NCBI RefSeq assembly: GCF_015234585.1
Contig: NZ_JADFCM010000001.1
Location: forward strand, 992,001-1,056,000
Direction of reading: 5' to 3'
Length of the DNA: 64,000 nucleotides
Source: Pseudalkalibacillus hwajinpoensis
Lineage (GTDB): Bacteria > Bacillota > Bacilli > Bacillales > Guptibacillaceae
Translations under genes and position numbers: made by a program
Shown here: positions 41,792-50,526 of the stretch, in pieces
Layout of the letters: the number at the start of each line of letters is the position of its first letter
Numbering within the stretch: the stretch's first letter is position 1
Notes under the pieces: model-generated
What the model was told of the DNA's origin: nothing
Databases searched by the model: none
Seen by the model: only the letters and a program-made list of their open reading frames with translations

Positions 41792-43174
41792 TTAAATTTC
41801 AAGGTTTTTGAGTGTTGTTTGCAATGTTGCCTGTTCTTTTTCGATTTTGACTAATGCCGTTTCGATCATTTTTTTGTACAAAGAGAGAATGAGCTCACCG
41901 TAATTGGAACCAGGCACTGCCCATTTTCCATTCAATGCCTGCCATGTTGTGGCAGAGCCACGTGTCACAAGATCGAATCTTGGATCGACTTTTTCGTCCC
42001 ATGCCGGAAGAGGTGATGTCGAAGCATATGCATAGAGGTGTTGGATATGAGCAAGAACGCCAGTCGAAGCATTTGGAAAGGCGGCACCTGCTGCTCCGCC
42101 TCCGGTCGCTCCAATTCCTGCGAAATTATTTTGCTCTGGTTTCACATCACCAGTAAAACGAAAGAAATTTGTTTCGTGAAGTGCTTGAGCATACGCAATA
42201 TCACCGCGAATGGAATATTTCTTACTATGCGCCAAATATAGGGCAGCAAGGTCTGGTGCTCCAGGATTAATGGTTCTTGTATAAGCATCCATTTGCTCGG
42301 CTGACAACACCGCATTGCCCTGTATTTTATAGCCTTTGTCTGGCTCCGGCTCGGGGACCACCACGGGCGGGTTTCCTTTTTCAACTAGTATAAATGTTTC
42401 AATACCTGCTTTGTTTAACTTTTCTGCTAAGACTTCTGCATTTGCTTTTTCCTTAAATGCGCCAACTTGAATGCGGTAGATTGTTTCCTTGTTGACGACA
42501 GTGGTGGCTATAAAACCCCCAAAGCCTTTTTGGATTAACATGTTGAGATAGGTTTCTGCATTATCTCGCTTGCTAAAAGCTCCCGCAATCACTTTATATA
42601 AAGTGCCATCGACCGGCTTAGGTTTTAACGGAAGTTTCATGGCGGTTGCAGTTGCATCAGCAATGACAGTCGATATGTCTGTCATAAATGCGGGGTTGGT
42701 GAGGAGTTTAAGGTCTTTTTCACTATCAACAAATAACACTTCAATTAGCAATGCATTCATTTTCGTTTCGCGTAAGACATGAAAGTTGGCGCGTTTTTTT
42801 CCGCGATCCAAGATGTTGTATTTCTTTAATATCTCAGTTGAAATTTTGTTGTGAATGGTCGATTGTAGTTGGACGGTTTCATTTGGAACAGTGCCATTAA
42901 AAATATATGTTTCAAACCCGCTTCCCCCTGCAGCATTATGGTGAATGCTAAGATAGAAATCAGCTTTGATCGCATTTGCAAAATTTGTTCTAGGTTTTAA
43001 GTCAATGGTTTTATCGGATTCGCGTGTTAATGCCACTTCAACTTCGTATTTTGAAAATAAACGATCTCTTACCATACGAGCAATGGCAAGGTTGAAATTT
43101 TTCTCTTGATAACTTTTATACGTTGCACCAGGGTCTGTACCACCGTGCCCTGGATCAATTACGATTAACGTCAA
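41792..43174 (-). CDS. Amidase_3 - SPOR - glucosaminidase autolysin
   Basis: 460 residues with three domains. Amidase_3 (about 1-180): zinc ligands in DPGHGGTDPG, YQEKNFNLA, SIHHNAAGG and the catalytic Glu in LIEVLFVDS. SPOR (about 190-268): LYKVIAGAFSKRDNAETYL and YRIQVGAFKEKANAEVL. Glucosaminidase-like (about 285-445): DIAYAQALHETNFFRFTGDV with the catalytic Glu near 340 and WQALNGKWAVPG. It would cut both the stem peptide amide and the glycan. No signal peptide is seen; it begins directly with the amidase strand, from TTG behind GGAGGGAG. Two muralytic activities in one protein recall staphylococcal Atl. Confidence 0.9.
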   Translation of the reverse strand: MTLIVIDPGHGGTDPGATYKSYQEKNFNLAIARMVRDRLFSKYEVEVALTRESDKTIDLKPRTNFANAIKADFYLSIHHNAAGGSGFETYIFNGTVPNETVQLQSTIHNKISTEILKKYNILDRGKKRANFHVLRETKMNALLIEVLFVDSEKDLKLLTNPAFMTDISTVIADATATAMKLPLKPKPVDGTLYKVIAGAFSKRDNAETYLNMLIQKGFGGFIATTVVNKETIYRIQVGAFKEKANAEVLAEKLNKAGIETFILVEKGNPPVVVPEPEPDKGYKIQGNAVLSAEQMDAYTRTINPGAPDLAALYLAHSKKYSIRGDIAYAQALHETNFFRFTGDVKPEQNNFAGIGATGGGAAGAAFPNASTGVLAHIQHLYAYASTSPLPAWDEKVDPRFDLVTRGSATTWQALNGKWAVPGSNYGELILSLYKKMIETALVKIEKEQATLQTTLKNLEI

Positions 43175-43328
43175 GTGACTCCCTCCATCATTGTCGGATA
43201 CTATTAGTATATTTATACCAATTCAATCTGTCTGGACAAACCGTACAATTAGGAGGAGTTTCTTGAAAATAGGCTTTTTACCACAATAAATAGTGTAATT
43301 GTGCTATAAAAAATCATGATGGTTCATG

Positions 43329-43913
43329 TTACGGAATGAGTTTATATAGTGGTTGAACAGCTGGATCACTTGCAATATGCTCTGGATAAATGAAGCCTCG
43401 ACCATCGTCTGAGAAAGAGATGCCTGCTTTTTGGAAACACTCCTGAATAAACTCTGAACAGATGTATTTGTCATTTGGTATCGATTCAAGGTCGCCAATC
43501 ACGACGCTTGCCAGGATTTTAAGGATTTCTTCTATGTCATAAAGCTTTCCTGTTAGATCAGCGCCTCTTCTTAGCATTGCATTACGCTTACTTTCGTCTA
43601 AGTTCTTTGTGAGAGAATGCCTTGCAAGATAAAGCTTTCCTTTGTATGGGTGCCCTGAATTTCGATAGTCCTGGAAATAATGAGATAGCGGTACGATGCG
43701 TACACCGTAACTTTCCACGCTTTCTAGCATCATAATGCGATCCATCCACCGAAATAGAAGAGCAACGTGACTGAATTGAGATTTGGATACATTCTGAATG
43801 ATTTTACTAACTGGGTATGAGCCACTACAAAGGAGAAGGTCGCCTGTTTGAATGTCATTTCGAACAGACAAGTAGTTTTTGACGGTTAAGTTAACGTAAC
43901 GGTTTGCTGACAT
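43329..43913 (-). CDS. YiiX-like permuted NlpC/P60 papain-fold protein
   Basis: 194 residues. Permuted-papain layout: TGDLLLCSGSYPVSK then FSHVALLF (His) and late KYICSEFIQECF (Cys), as in the YiiX/YebB DUF830 group. The usual role is amidase, peptidase or acyltransferase activity on wall or lipid substrates. No signal peptide is evident. Start ATG 43913 follows TAGGAGG; frame is open further but without similarity. Lies upstream of and in the same direction as the autolysin, 154 bases apart. Confidence 0.8.
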   Translation of the reverse strand: MSANRYVNLTVKNYLSVRNDIQTGDLLLCSGSYPVSKIIQNVSKSQFSHVALLFRWMDRIMMLESVESYGVRIVPLSHYFQDYRNSGHPYKGKLYLARHSLTKNLDESKRNAMLRRGADLTGKLYDIEEILKILASVVIGDLESIPNDKYICSEFIQECFQKAGISFSDDGRGFIYPEHIASDPAVQPLYKLIP

Positions 43914-44081
43914 GATGAACCTCCTATAAATGAGCCTACTCTTGTAGTTAGATACATAAACCATTTCTCCTTCTTTTTACCATTGGAACTATAGGACCAA
44001 AACTGTTTCGACATAATAGTGAAGAAAATGGTTGTATTTGCTGAACAAATAATCTTATAGTTAATTGTGAGGTGAATGAGA

Positions 44082-44801
44082 ATGGATTTCTTAAAAGCAG
44101 TGGTGGTTATCGCATTTCTTCTTATGACGGCTAATATCATTAAACCCTTTGTAACATCTTCTAGAAAAAGAGCAGCAATGTTTGCCGGTTTTTGGCTATT
44201 GTTATACATAGTCGTCTGGGGCGTTCCGGCCTTTGGCGGTGCGCCTACTGATGAAGCGATCGGGAATGGAAATGAATCATCAGGAAACAGTCAGCAAAAT
44301 GAGGACGAAGCCCCGAATGATGTGAAGGAAGAAGAAGCTCAGATTGAAGAAGAGATTGATTTTGAACCTTCATCGATTGAATTGATTGTAAATGCTCCGG
44401 AGTTACTAGGTTTATCACGTGAGGAATTTCTATCGAACTTCCCTAAGAGCATTGAGCCAGATCGCAAGGATCCAATGAAAATGACATTTGAAAATGGTGA
44501 AGTTATTTTCAAAGATAATGTCGCCGTTGAGATGAATTATTTTCCAGAAGGGCTGCATTATCTTGAGGATAACCGCCTTCTCCTCGCGAGTTTAGGTTTT
44601 GAAGTTGAAGAGGTTAGAAAAGGGTCGAATCCATTTGAGAAGCCTGTAACGATCTATCTTATTGAAGGATTTACTGATGTGACGATTTATGGAACGGAAG
44701 GTAAGAGTGAAGACCCTTTCATTGAGAAAATTCATTTGCGGAAAGAATTCTATCCAGCATCGGCTGAGCCTGAGGAAGAAGAAATGAATACAGAAGAGTA
44801 A
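44082..44801 (+). CDS. Membrane-anchored protein of unknown function
   Basis: About 239 residues: two hydrophobic segments (about 3-20 and 30-50), an acidic, low-complexity linker (NGNESSGNSQQNEDEAPNDV and on to about 95), then a soluble extracytoplasmic domain (about 100-220) that contains LLGLSREEFLSNFPKSIEPD and ends with an acidic tail. The last domain recalls small lipoprotein domains with an EFL motif, but I do not recognise a named family. ATG 44082 is 7 bases after GAGGTG. Confidence 0.72.
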   Translation: MDFLKAVVVIAFLLMTANIIKPFVTSSRKRAAMFAGFWLLLYIVVWGVPAFGGAPTDEAIGNGNESSGNSQQNEDEAPNDVKEEEAQIEEEIDFEPSSIELIVNAPELLGLSREEFLSNFPKSIEPDRKDPMKMTFENGEVIFKDNVAVEMNYFPEGLHYLEDNRLLLASLGFEVEEVRKGSNPFEKPVTIYLIEGFTDVTIYGTEGKSEDPFIEKIHLRKEFYPASAEPEEEEMNTEE

Positions 44802-44827
44802 AAAACTCGCGTAAGCGAGTTTTTTAT
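44801..44827 (+). terminator. Terminator after 44801
   Basis: AAAACTCGC / GCGAGTTTT stem with GTAA loop and a T-run. It overlaps the start of the modB terminus on the opposite strand. Confidence 0.85.
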
Positions 44828-45483
44828 ATTTTAATCGCTACTCGGTAAGATAAAAAAAGCATGATCGTTGAGATGGTAATGGTTACGATCACCCAGGACC
44901 AGGCAAGTGTCATTTGACCAGAATCAATGGCAACATAAATAGCCGTGGGCATGGTTTGTGTTTTTCCGGGGAGGTTTCCGGCGAACATTAAAGTCGCTCC
45001 AAATTCCCCAAGTGCACGAGCGAAGCTTAAGATAATCCCAGAGATAAGAGCGTTTGAAGCAAGTGGAATTGAGATGATTCTTAAAACCGTCCATTTTCCT
45101 GCTCCATCTACCCGTGCTGCATCCTCAATATCTCGATCAACTGACTCAAAACCGACTTTAGCTGATTGATACATGAGCGGGAATGCAACGACACTTGCCG
45201 CGACAACACCTGCTTGCCACGTGAAAATGAGTGAGTGCTCGAAGATCGTCTCAATCCACTGACCAATTGGACTTGAAGCGCCAAAGAGGACGAGTAGAAT
45301 AAAGCCGACAACCGAAGGAGGCAGCACAAGCGGGAGCATTATAACGGTGTCGATCAAACTTTTCCCGCGAAAATTCTTTCCTGCCATTAGGTGACTAATG
45401 ATAATACCGAGGACTGTCACGATGATACTTGCGACGAGAGAGATTTTAAGTGAAATTAGTATAGGATCAAGGAATTCAGTCAT
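44824..45483 (-). CDS. modB: Molybdate ABC transporter permease
   Basis: 219 residues, six expected membrane helices. The EAA loop reads EDAARVDGAGKWTVLRIISIP (about 130-150); GATLMFAGNLPGKTQTMPTA near 165 is typical of ModB. It imports molybdate or tungstate with ModA. Its ATG lies 8 bases inside the end of modA, so translation is coupled. No modC ATPase gene follows; a terminator closes the gene. Confidence 0.93.
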   Translation of the reverse strand: MTEFLDPILISLKISLVASIIVTVLGIIISHLMAGKNFRGKSLIDTVIMLPLVLPPSVVGFILLVLFGASSPIGQWIETIFEHSLIFTWQAGVVAASVVAFPLMYQSAKVGFESVDRDIEDAARVDGAGKWTVLRIISIPLASNALISGIILSFARALGEFGATLMFAGNLPGKTQTMPTAIYVAIDSGQMTLAWSWVIVTITISTIMLFLSYRVAIKI

Positions 45484-46234
45484 TTGCAGTCACGTCACTT
45501 TGGAAACCATAGGATTCAAAAATCGCTAATGCTTCATCGCTTTGTAAGAATGTGAAGTAGTCACTGGCACCTTCGTTAGCTCCTTTGACGATCCCGGCAG
45601 GATAAATGATCGGTGAATACGATTGGATAGGTACATCTTCTACCAAGGTTACTTTGCTAGAAGAGCGATAGTCGGTTTCATAAACAATACCTGCATCGGC
45701 ATTACCTGTTTCAACGTAAGTCAGAACCTGTCGCACATCTTTACTGAAGATTAGCTGATCTTCTAGCTTATCCCACTTGTTTGCGTATTGCAGCGCTTCT
45801 TTTGCATAGGCTCCAGCTGGGACCGTTTCAGGGGTTCCGATCGCAAAACGACCTTCATGACTTTCATCTAATTGGTCAAAGCTACTCAATTTAGATGATT
45901 GGCTTTTAATTAGAACGAGTTTATTTCGCAGTAAATTTGTTTCGATTTCAAGCAGGTCTTCCTTTTTAATATCATCGAAATAAGACTCTGATGCAGAGAA
46001 GTAGACATCTATAGGTGCGCCTTGCTTGATCTGATTGGCTAGAACACCGGATGATGCAAGATTTAGAGTGATTTCTGTATCAGGGTGTTCTTGTTCGTAA
46101 AGAGAATTTAACTCTTTCATCGCATCACTTAAACTAGCCGCTGCGGCAACCGTTATATTGGCTGTTTCTTCTTTGCTTGATTGACATCCTGCAATGGAGA
46201 ACACCATAAAGGTAAGAAGTAGTAAATGCTTCAT
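45476..46234 (-). CDS. modA: Molybdate ABC transporter substrate-binding lipoprotein
   Basis: 252 residues. Lipoprotein signal: KHLLLLTFMVFSIAGC with lipobox IAGC (Cys16). Mature part has ITVAAAASLSDAMKEL and LASSGVLANQIKQGAPIDVY, the ModA oxyanion-binding segments, and GNADAGIVYETDY near 185. ATG 46234 is 8 bases after AAAGGAT; a longer frame lacks a site. Binds molybdate or tungstate at the cell surface. Partners with modB; molybdate would feed the YuiH-type enzyme. Confidence 0.93.
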   Translation of the reverse strand: MKHLLLLTFMVFSIAGCQSSKEETANITVAAAASLSDAMKELNSLYEQEHPDTEITLNLASSGVLANQIKQGAPIDVYFSASESYFDDIKKEDLLEIETNLLRNKLVLIKSQSSKLSSFDQLDESHEGRFAIGTPETVPAGAYAKEALQYANKWDKLEDQLIFSKDVRQVLTYVETGNADAGIVYETDYRSSSKVTLVEDVPIQSYSPIIYPAGIVKGANEGASDYFTFLQSDEALAIFESYGFQSDVTAND

Positions 46235-46373
46235 ATGTAAGATCCTTTCATCTGCTAATCTTCCATCTATTATAACGAAACTTCCTCTATTTGTACGGTA
46301 AGAAGACATAGAAAAATTGGATCACTTTTTGATTTATCGCAAAGTGATCCAATTCAAATGTGGGATAGAATCG

Positions 46374-47255
46374 TTAGAAAAAGAGTTTTGGTTTAGGTTG
46401 TTTTGTATTACTTCGCACAAAAGGATTTTTAGTTGAAGAATCACATTTCGAATCGAATGGATACTCAATTGCCTGCTTGTATGGCGGAGGTGCTAATTTA
46501 GCGTGATGACTTTCTCGGTATGGTACATCAATTGTTTGCCCACGAACATTATCTTGACTTTCCAACTCAGCAGCGACGATGGAACCTATTTGTTTTCCGA
46601 GGCGAAGTCCTTCTTCATTATCAACTGGGAAGTGCACTCCAGCATAGAGTCGTGAGTCAGCGCACTCTTTCGCGAGTTCTCTTAATCGTTCTTGCTCTGC
46701 AGGAAAGAAATAAGAAAGGATTTCTGCTGTAGCTGCTCCTACCGTTGCATGTCCTGATGGATAGGTGGGATGTCTTGGCATACAGAGCAGCGATTTGAAA
46801 TCGTGATCCAGTTGATTTGGTCTTGCAACATTCCAACGGTATTTTAAATACCAGGCAGTTGTAAAAGCATCATTCATGCCGGTTGCTACGCCTGCAAGAA
46901 TTCTTGCTGCTCGAGGTGCTGTTACGTTGTACGTATCAATTAACTTATCAATAATCGGAGTCCATTGTTTACTGGCTACACCTGTCCCCCAATATTCAGC
47001 TAAAGTGGCTTGCTTCGGATTAAGGTCTTTCTGTGCATGTTTGACCTTTTTTAACTCACTGTCCCAATCGATCGATGCTGGTGGCTTGATGTCCAGTCGA
47101 AAGGGTCTTCCGCTTAATGTGGTAAAACGCCCTGGTGGTTTATTACGTATATAATAATCTGACCATGATCCAGCGTAAGGTTCTTCTGGATTATGAGGCG
47201 GCTCGTTTTCACCTGCATACGGAAGCTCTGACCATTTTTTATAATTCTCTGCCAT
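46374..47255 (-). CDS. Vanadium-haloperoxidase-like PAP2 phosphatase
   Basis: 293 residues, soluble PAP2 superfamily. The phosphate/vanadate pocket motifs are present in order: KYRWNVARP (KX6RP, about 145), PTYPSGHATVG (about 170) and SRLYAGVHFPVD (SRX5HX3D, about 208). The same pocket binds vanadate in haloperoxidases and phosphate in acid phosphatases, so activity cannot be told apart by sequence. No signal peptide. ATG 47255 follows AAGGAGG; an upstream frame adds six residues with no site. Confidence 0.87.
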   Translation of the reverse strand: MAENYKKWSELPYAGENEPPHNPEEPYAGSWSDYYIRNKPPGRFTTLSGRPFRLDIKPPASIDWDSELKKVKHAQKDLNPKQATLAEYWGTGVASKQWTPIIDKLIDTYNVTAPRAARILAGVATGMNDAFTTAWYLKYRWNVARPNQLDHDFKSLLCMPRHPTYPSGHATVGAATAEILSYFFPAEQERLRELAKECADSRLYAGVHFPVDNEEGLRLGKQIGSIVAAELESQDNVRGQTIDVPYRESHHAKLAPPPYKQAIEYPFDSKCDSSTKNPFVRSNTKQPKPKLFF

Positions 47256-47349
47256 AGCTAGTTCCTCCTTCAATCACTACTCCCTATAGTAAATGCGAGG
47301 CAGTTAAGAGGGGTGCTAAACTAAAAGGCATATTCTAGAAGATAACGTG

Positions 47350-47988
47350 TTAACGAACCATGCCGTTTCTTATCGCATAAACTGCAGCCTGAGTTCGATC
47401 ATTGACACCGAGTTTCCCCAAAATATTACTTACATGTGTTTTCACTGTTTTTAATCCAATGTATAGTTCTTCGGCAATTTGATTATTTGTTTTTCCTTCG
47501 CCTATTAATAGCAGAACTTCTTTTTCGCGTTTCGTTAGATCATCATGCAAAGACTTCTTTTGATTTGAGCGTAATTGGTTCATCATTTTTTGAGCGACCT
47601 TCTGTTCGATTACGCTTTCATCCTGAACAGCCTTACGAATGGTCGAGATAATTTCATCAGCAGAAGCTGTTTTTAGAAGATAGCTAAAGGCACCTGCTTC
47701 AATCGCAGGAAACACCTGCTCATCATCATAGAAACTCGTGATGATAATAATCTTTGTATTTGGCCTCACGGTCATGATTTCTTTTGTTGCCTCAATGCCC
47801 GACATCTCTGGCATTATAAGGTCCATTAAGATCACATCAGGATTCATTTCATTCACTAGAGTGACAGCTTCCTTGCCATTAGAAGCTTCGCCTACGATTT
47901 GAAAATCTGGTTCTGTCAGAAGATAAGCTTTCAATCCCTTTCGCACCATATCGTGGTCATCTACAATCATCATCTTAATCTCTGCCAT
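47350..47988 (-). CDS. liaR: LiaR-like response regulator
   Basis: 212 residues. Receiver domain with phospho-Asp in VILMDLIMPEMSG (near residue 55) and Lys in LLKTASADE; C-terminal LuxR/NarL HTH with KREKEVLLLIGEGKTNNQIA and GLKTVKTHVSNIL. It overlaps liaS by 14 bases. In bacilli LiaR answers cell-wall antibiotics and membrane stress. ATG follows GGAGGG. Confidence 0.92.
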   Translation of the reverse strand: MAEIKMMIVDDHDMVRKGLKAYLLTEPDFQIVGEASNGKEAVTLVNEMNPDVILMDLIMPEMSGIEATKEIMTVRPNTKIIIITSFYDDEQVFPAIEAGAFSYLLKTASADEIISTIRKAVQDESVIEQKVAQKMMNQLRSNQKKSLHDDLTKREKEVLLLIGEGKTNNQIAEELYIGLKTVKTHVSNILGKLGVNDRTQAAVYAIRNGMVR

Positions 47989-49021
47989 CGTTCAAACCCT
48001 CCAACGGCACACGTACTTCAACCAGGGTTCCTTCATCAGCGCGAGAAGAGATGCGGAACTGTCCGCCGATTTCATCGCATCGCTCCTGCATAGAACCTAG
48101 TCCGTATGCTCCTTTTTTGTTCTCATTCATTTCAAACCCTTTTCCATTATCTTTAATATGTAATATAAACTGGTTCTTCTTAAGTTTAACTGTAATTCGA
48201 ATCACAGATGCTTCGGCATGCCGGAGAGCATTCCCGAGGCTTTCTTGAACGATTCGGAATAAATTCTCATCAATACCACTAGAAAGCTCCGGAAGATCAT
48301 CAAGTGTGACGTGAAAGGTAACTCCAGATTTTCTTTCTAACTCATCGACAAGCTTCCTCACTCCTTCGCTTAATGAATCTTCAGATAGGTGAATCGGGCG
48401 GAGGTGGAGAAGAAGGGCTCGCATTTCAACTTGTGCTTTACTTGCGAGGTCTGCGACATCCAACATTTGTGATTTAGCCGTTTCAATATCTCGATCCATC
48501 ATCTTTATGGAAGCAGAGGACATCATATTTAACGCGAAAAGCTGTTGACTGACAGCATCATGAAGGTCTCTTGCAAGTCGTTGACGTTCCTCGATAATAG
48601 CTGCTCCTCTTGCTTTCTCAGCTAAGTCAGCTTTTTGGTTAACTAAATTCTGTAGAGAGGTTACTTGCTTCTGCAGCTTGTCGGCCAGTTCGTTTAATTC
48701 ACTACTAATCCGACCAATTTCATCTTTGTCTGTCATTTTCATTTTTTCAGTGAACTTGCCTCTCGAAAGAATGATGATTTGGGTGGAGATATCTTCAAGT
48801 CGATTTCTGATGGAGAGCGTATCTTTATAGCTGAAATAGCTTCCTAACAGAACCACAAGAACCATGACTAAAAGCGGTGATAATAAACTGAATAGCACAG
48901 ATACGGCATTAGGCTGGAAAAACAGTGCAATTTGGATAACTAGGAAATAAAGTACCCCAGTAAATAAAGCAGTATATAGAAGTGACTTGAATAATTTCCA
49001 TCTGAGCGTTGATTTATTCAC
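47975..49021 (-). CDS. liaS: LiaS-like sensor histidine kinase
   Basis: 348 residues. Two N-terminal membrane helices (about 12-32 and 40-62) with almost no extracytoplasmic loop, typical of intramembrane-sensing kinases; a HAMP-like region; the NarX-type H-box ERQRLARDLHDAVSQQLFAL with the phospho-His; and an ATPase end with DNGKGF and GYGL-like GAYGLGSM. It should phosphorylate LiaR. Start GTG lies behind AAAGGTG. Gene order liaF-liaS-liaR is kept. Confidence 0.92.
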   Translation of the reverse strand: MNKSTLRWKLFKSLLYTALFTGVLYFLVIQIALFFQPNAVSVLFSLLSPLLVMVLVVLLGSYFSYKDTLSIRNRLEDISTQIIILSRGKFTEKMKMTDKDEIGRISSELNELADKLQKQVTSLQNLVNQKADLAEKARGAAIIEERQRLARDLHDAVSQQLFALNMMSSASIKMMDRDIETAKSQMLDVADLASKAQVEMRALLLHLRPIHLSEDSLSEGVRKLVDELERKSGVTFHVTLDDLPELSSGIDENLFRIVQESLGNALRHAEASVIRITVKLKKNQFILHIKDNGKGFEMNENKKGAYGLGSMQERCDEIGGQFRISSRADEGTLVEVRVPLEGLNDGRD

Positions 49022-49038
49022 AGCTATGGCACCTTTCT

Positions 49039-49758
49039 CTAAATCCGATCAACTCGTAAATCAAGTACGGAGAAGTCAAGATAGAATACGATTCGTTGGA
49101 GAGCGTCATCGAAATCGTCTGTTTTGTAAGTTAAGGCGTGACCCTTTCCGACGTTGTCCTGGTTATGCTGATCAATTGTAGCCGAAAGTACATGGGCTGT
49201 GCCGTCAATTTTAAATGGGATATCATCTGGGAAAATAATATTAATATCACCAACAAATCCTGACAGCGTAATGACGGTTTCTTCCTCTGGGATAAGTGTC
49301 GTTGAAAAATCGAAGTTATAATCGCACACAAAACTCCAATCATTCATCGTATGAACCTGCCAATTTGGCTTATTATAGGAATGGTCTTTCACGAGACTGA
49401 ATCCCTGGCTTTTTCGATATCTCCCTAGGAATTTAAAGCCAATCATTACGAATATAAGCGGCCATAGTTTCCAAATACTCCAGAAACTAAAGTCGATTAA
49501 TTCGAAACGATCAAGGATCAGAAGTAGTCCAAAGGTGAGTAGTAGCACACCGGTTGTCCATTTCTTCCTTCTCGTTGAAGGTAATAGGGCATCAAAAAAG
49601 TACTTTCCACCGAGCAGAAACAACAAGAAGGGATAAAAATAGACAATTGCCTCCGTCATTTCCATGGAAATAATGCCGATATTTATAAGAAGAAGAAAGA
49701 TTCCGAGAGCAACGAAAAAAATCGCGGCGAGGAATCGTCCAGTTTGTATACGTTTCAT
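49039..49758 (-). CDS. liaF: LiaF-like inhibitor membrane protein
   Basis: 239 residues: four hydrophobic helices in the first half (about 7-27, 32-52, 60-82, 85-108) and a soluble C-terminal domain (about 130-239) of the LiaF/DUF2154 type with ETVITLSGFVGDINIIFPDD and ending DLRVDRI. LiaF keeps LiaS inactive without stress. It is the first gene of liaFSR here; ATG follows GAGGAG. No liaIH genes are adjacent. Confidence 0.9.
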   Translation of the reverse strand: MKRIQTGRFLAAIFFVALGIFLLLINIGIISMEMTEAIVYFYPFLLFLLGGKYFFDALLPSTRRKKWTTGVLLLTFGLLLILDRFELIDFSFWSIWKLWPLIFVMIGFKFLGRYRKSQGFSLVKDHSYNKPNWQVHTMNDWSFVCDYNFDFSTTLIPEEETVITLSGFVGDINIIFPDDIPFKIDGTAHVLSATIDQHNQDNVGKGHALTYKTDDFDDALQRIVFYLDFSVLDLRVDRI

Positions 49759-50172
49759 CTAATCTCCTCAATTCATTCTGTCACCTATACATGAACATAT
49801 TTGACAGTTGATAGCTTGTTTCCTGCAATAACACTGGATTGTCACTTGAAGTAACTAGGATCTGGAAGAATATATTTCCTTTTAGGGAAATAGTGTGGTG
49901 TAATGGTTTGTTTTGATACTAGTTTCCAAATTCGATCCCGGTTACAATAGTGAAATATTAATAAGTGTTATCATTTTGTCTCTATCTAGAGTGTATAGGA
50001 ATATGTGAGTGAATTGGAGTTTCTTACGGTTGAACTTTTCTCAGTCTTAAGGCTGAATTTTCATGTTAAAATGGAATCGTTTAGTGGAAAGTATGAAAGA
50101 AGAGAAGGATGAAGCGTTTCGAACTCGAATAGATGTAAGAAGAGTATGGTTCATAATGAGAGAGGGAATAAG
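49759..50172. other. 414-base intergenic region liaF / DUF4064 gene
   Basis: Divergent region that must hold the liaFSR promoter. I see no strong consensus promoter, hairpin or ORF; a LiaR box could not be placed with confidence. Confidence 0.4.
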
Positions 50173-50502
50173 ATGAAACAAAAGCGCATGTTTAAACTGG
50201 CCGTTGCTGGATGTGTTCTAGGCATTATCGCAGCAGTGCTCTCAAGGTTTAATGTGATACCTCTAATTCAAGTCAAAGATATTTCGTTTTTAACTGCTTT
50301 TATTTTTCCGGCGTTTGCTGTACTAGGTTGTTATTTTGTGAAAACAAGACCTATTGTAGGAGGGTTTAGTCTCCTCGTTTCAGCAGCAGGAGGAATTATT
50401 TTTCTATCGATTTTTTATATTATCCCAGCAGCTTTTCTCGTAACGTCAGGTTTTTTAAGTATTCTACTAAAGGAAGAACCACAATTAGTCGCAAACAAAT
50501 AA
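50173..50502 (+). CDS. Small four-helix membrane protein (DUF4064-like)
   Basis: 109 residues with four hydrophobic segments joined by short loops (LAVAGCVLGIIAAVLSRF, FLTAFIFPAFAVLGCYFV, FSLLVSAAGGIIFLSIF and IIPAAFLVTSGFLSIL). This fits the DUF4064 membrane family by topology. ATG 50173 follows GAGGG by 6 bases; a longer frame exists but has no site. Function unknown. Confidence 0.72.
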   Translation: MKQKRMFKLAVAGCVLGIIAAVLSRFNVIPLIQVKDISFLTAFIFPAFAVLGCYFVKTRPIVGGFSLLVSAAGGIIFLSIFYIIPAAFLVTSGFLSILLKEEPQLVANK

Positions 50503-50526
50503 CCGTACTACGAGGTGCGGTTTTTG

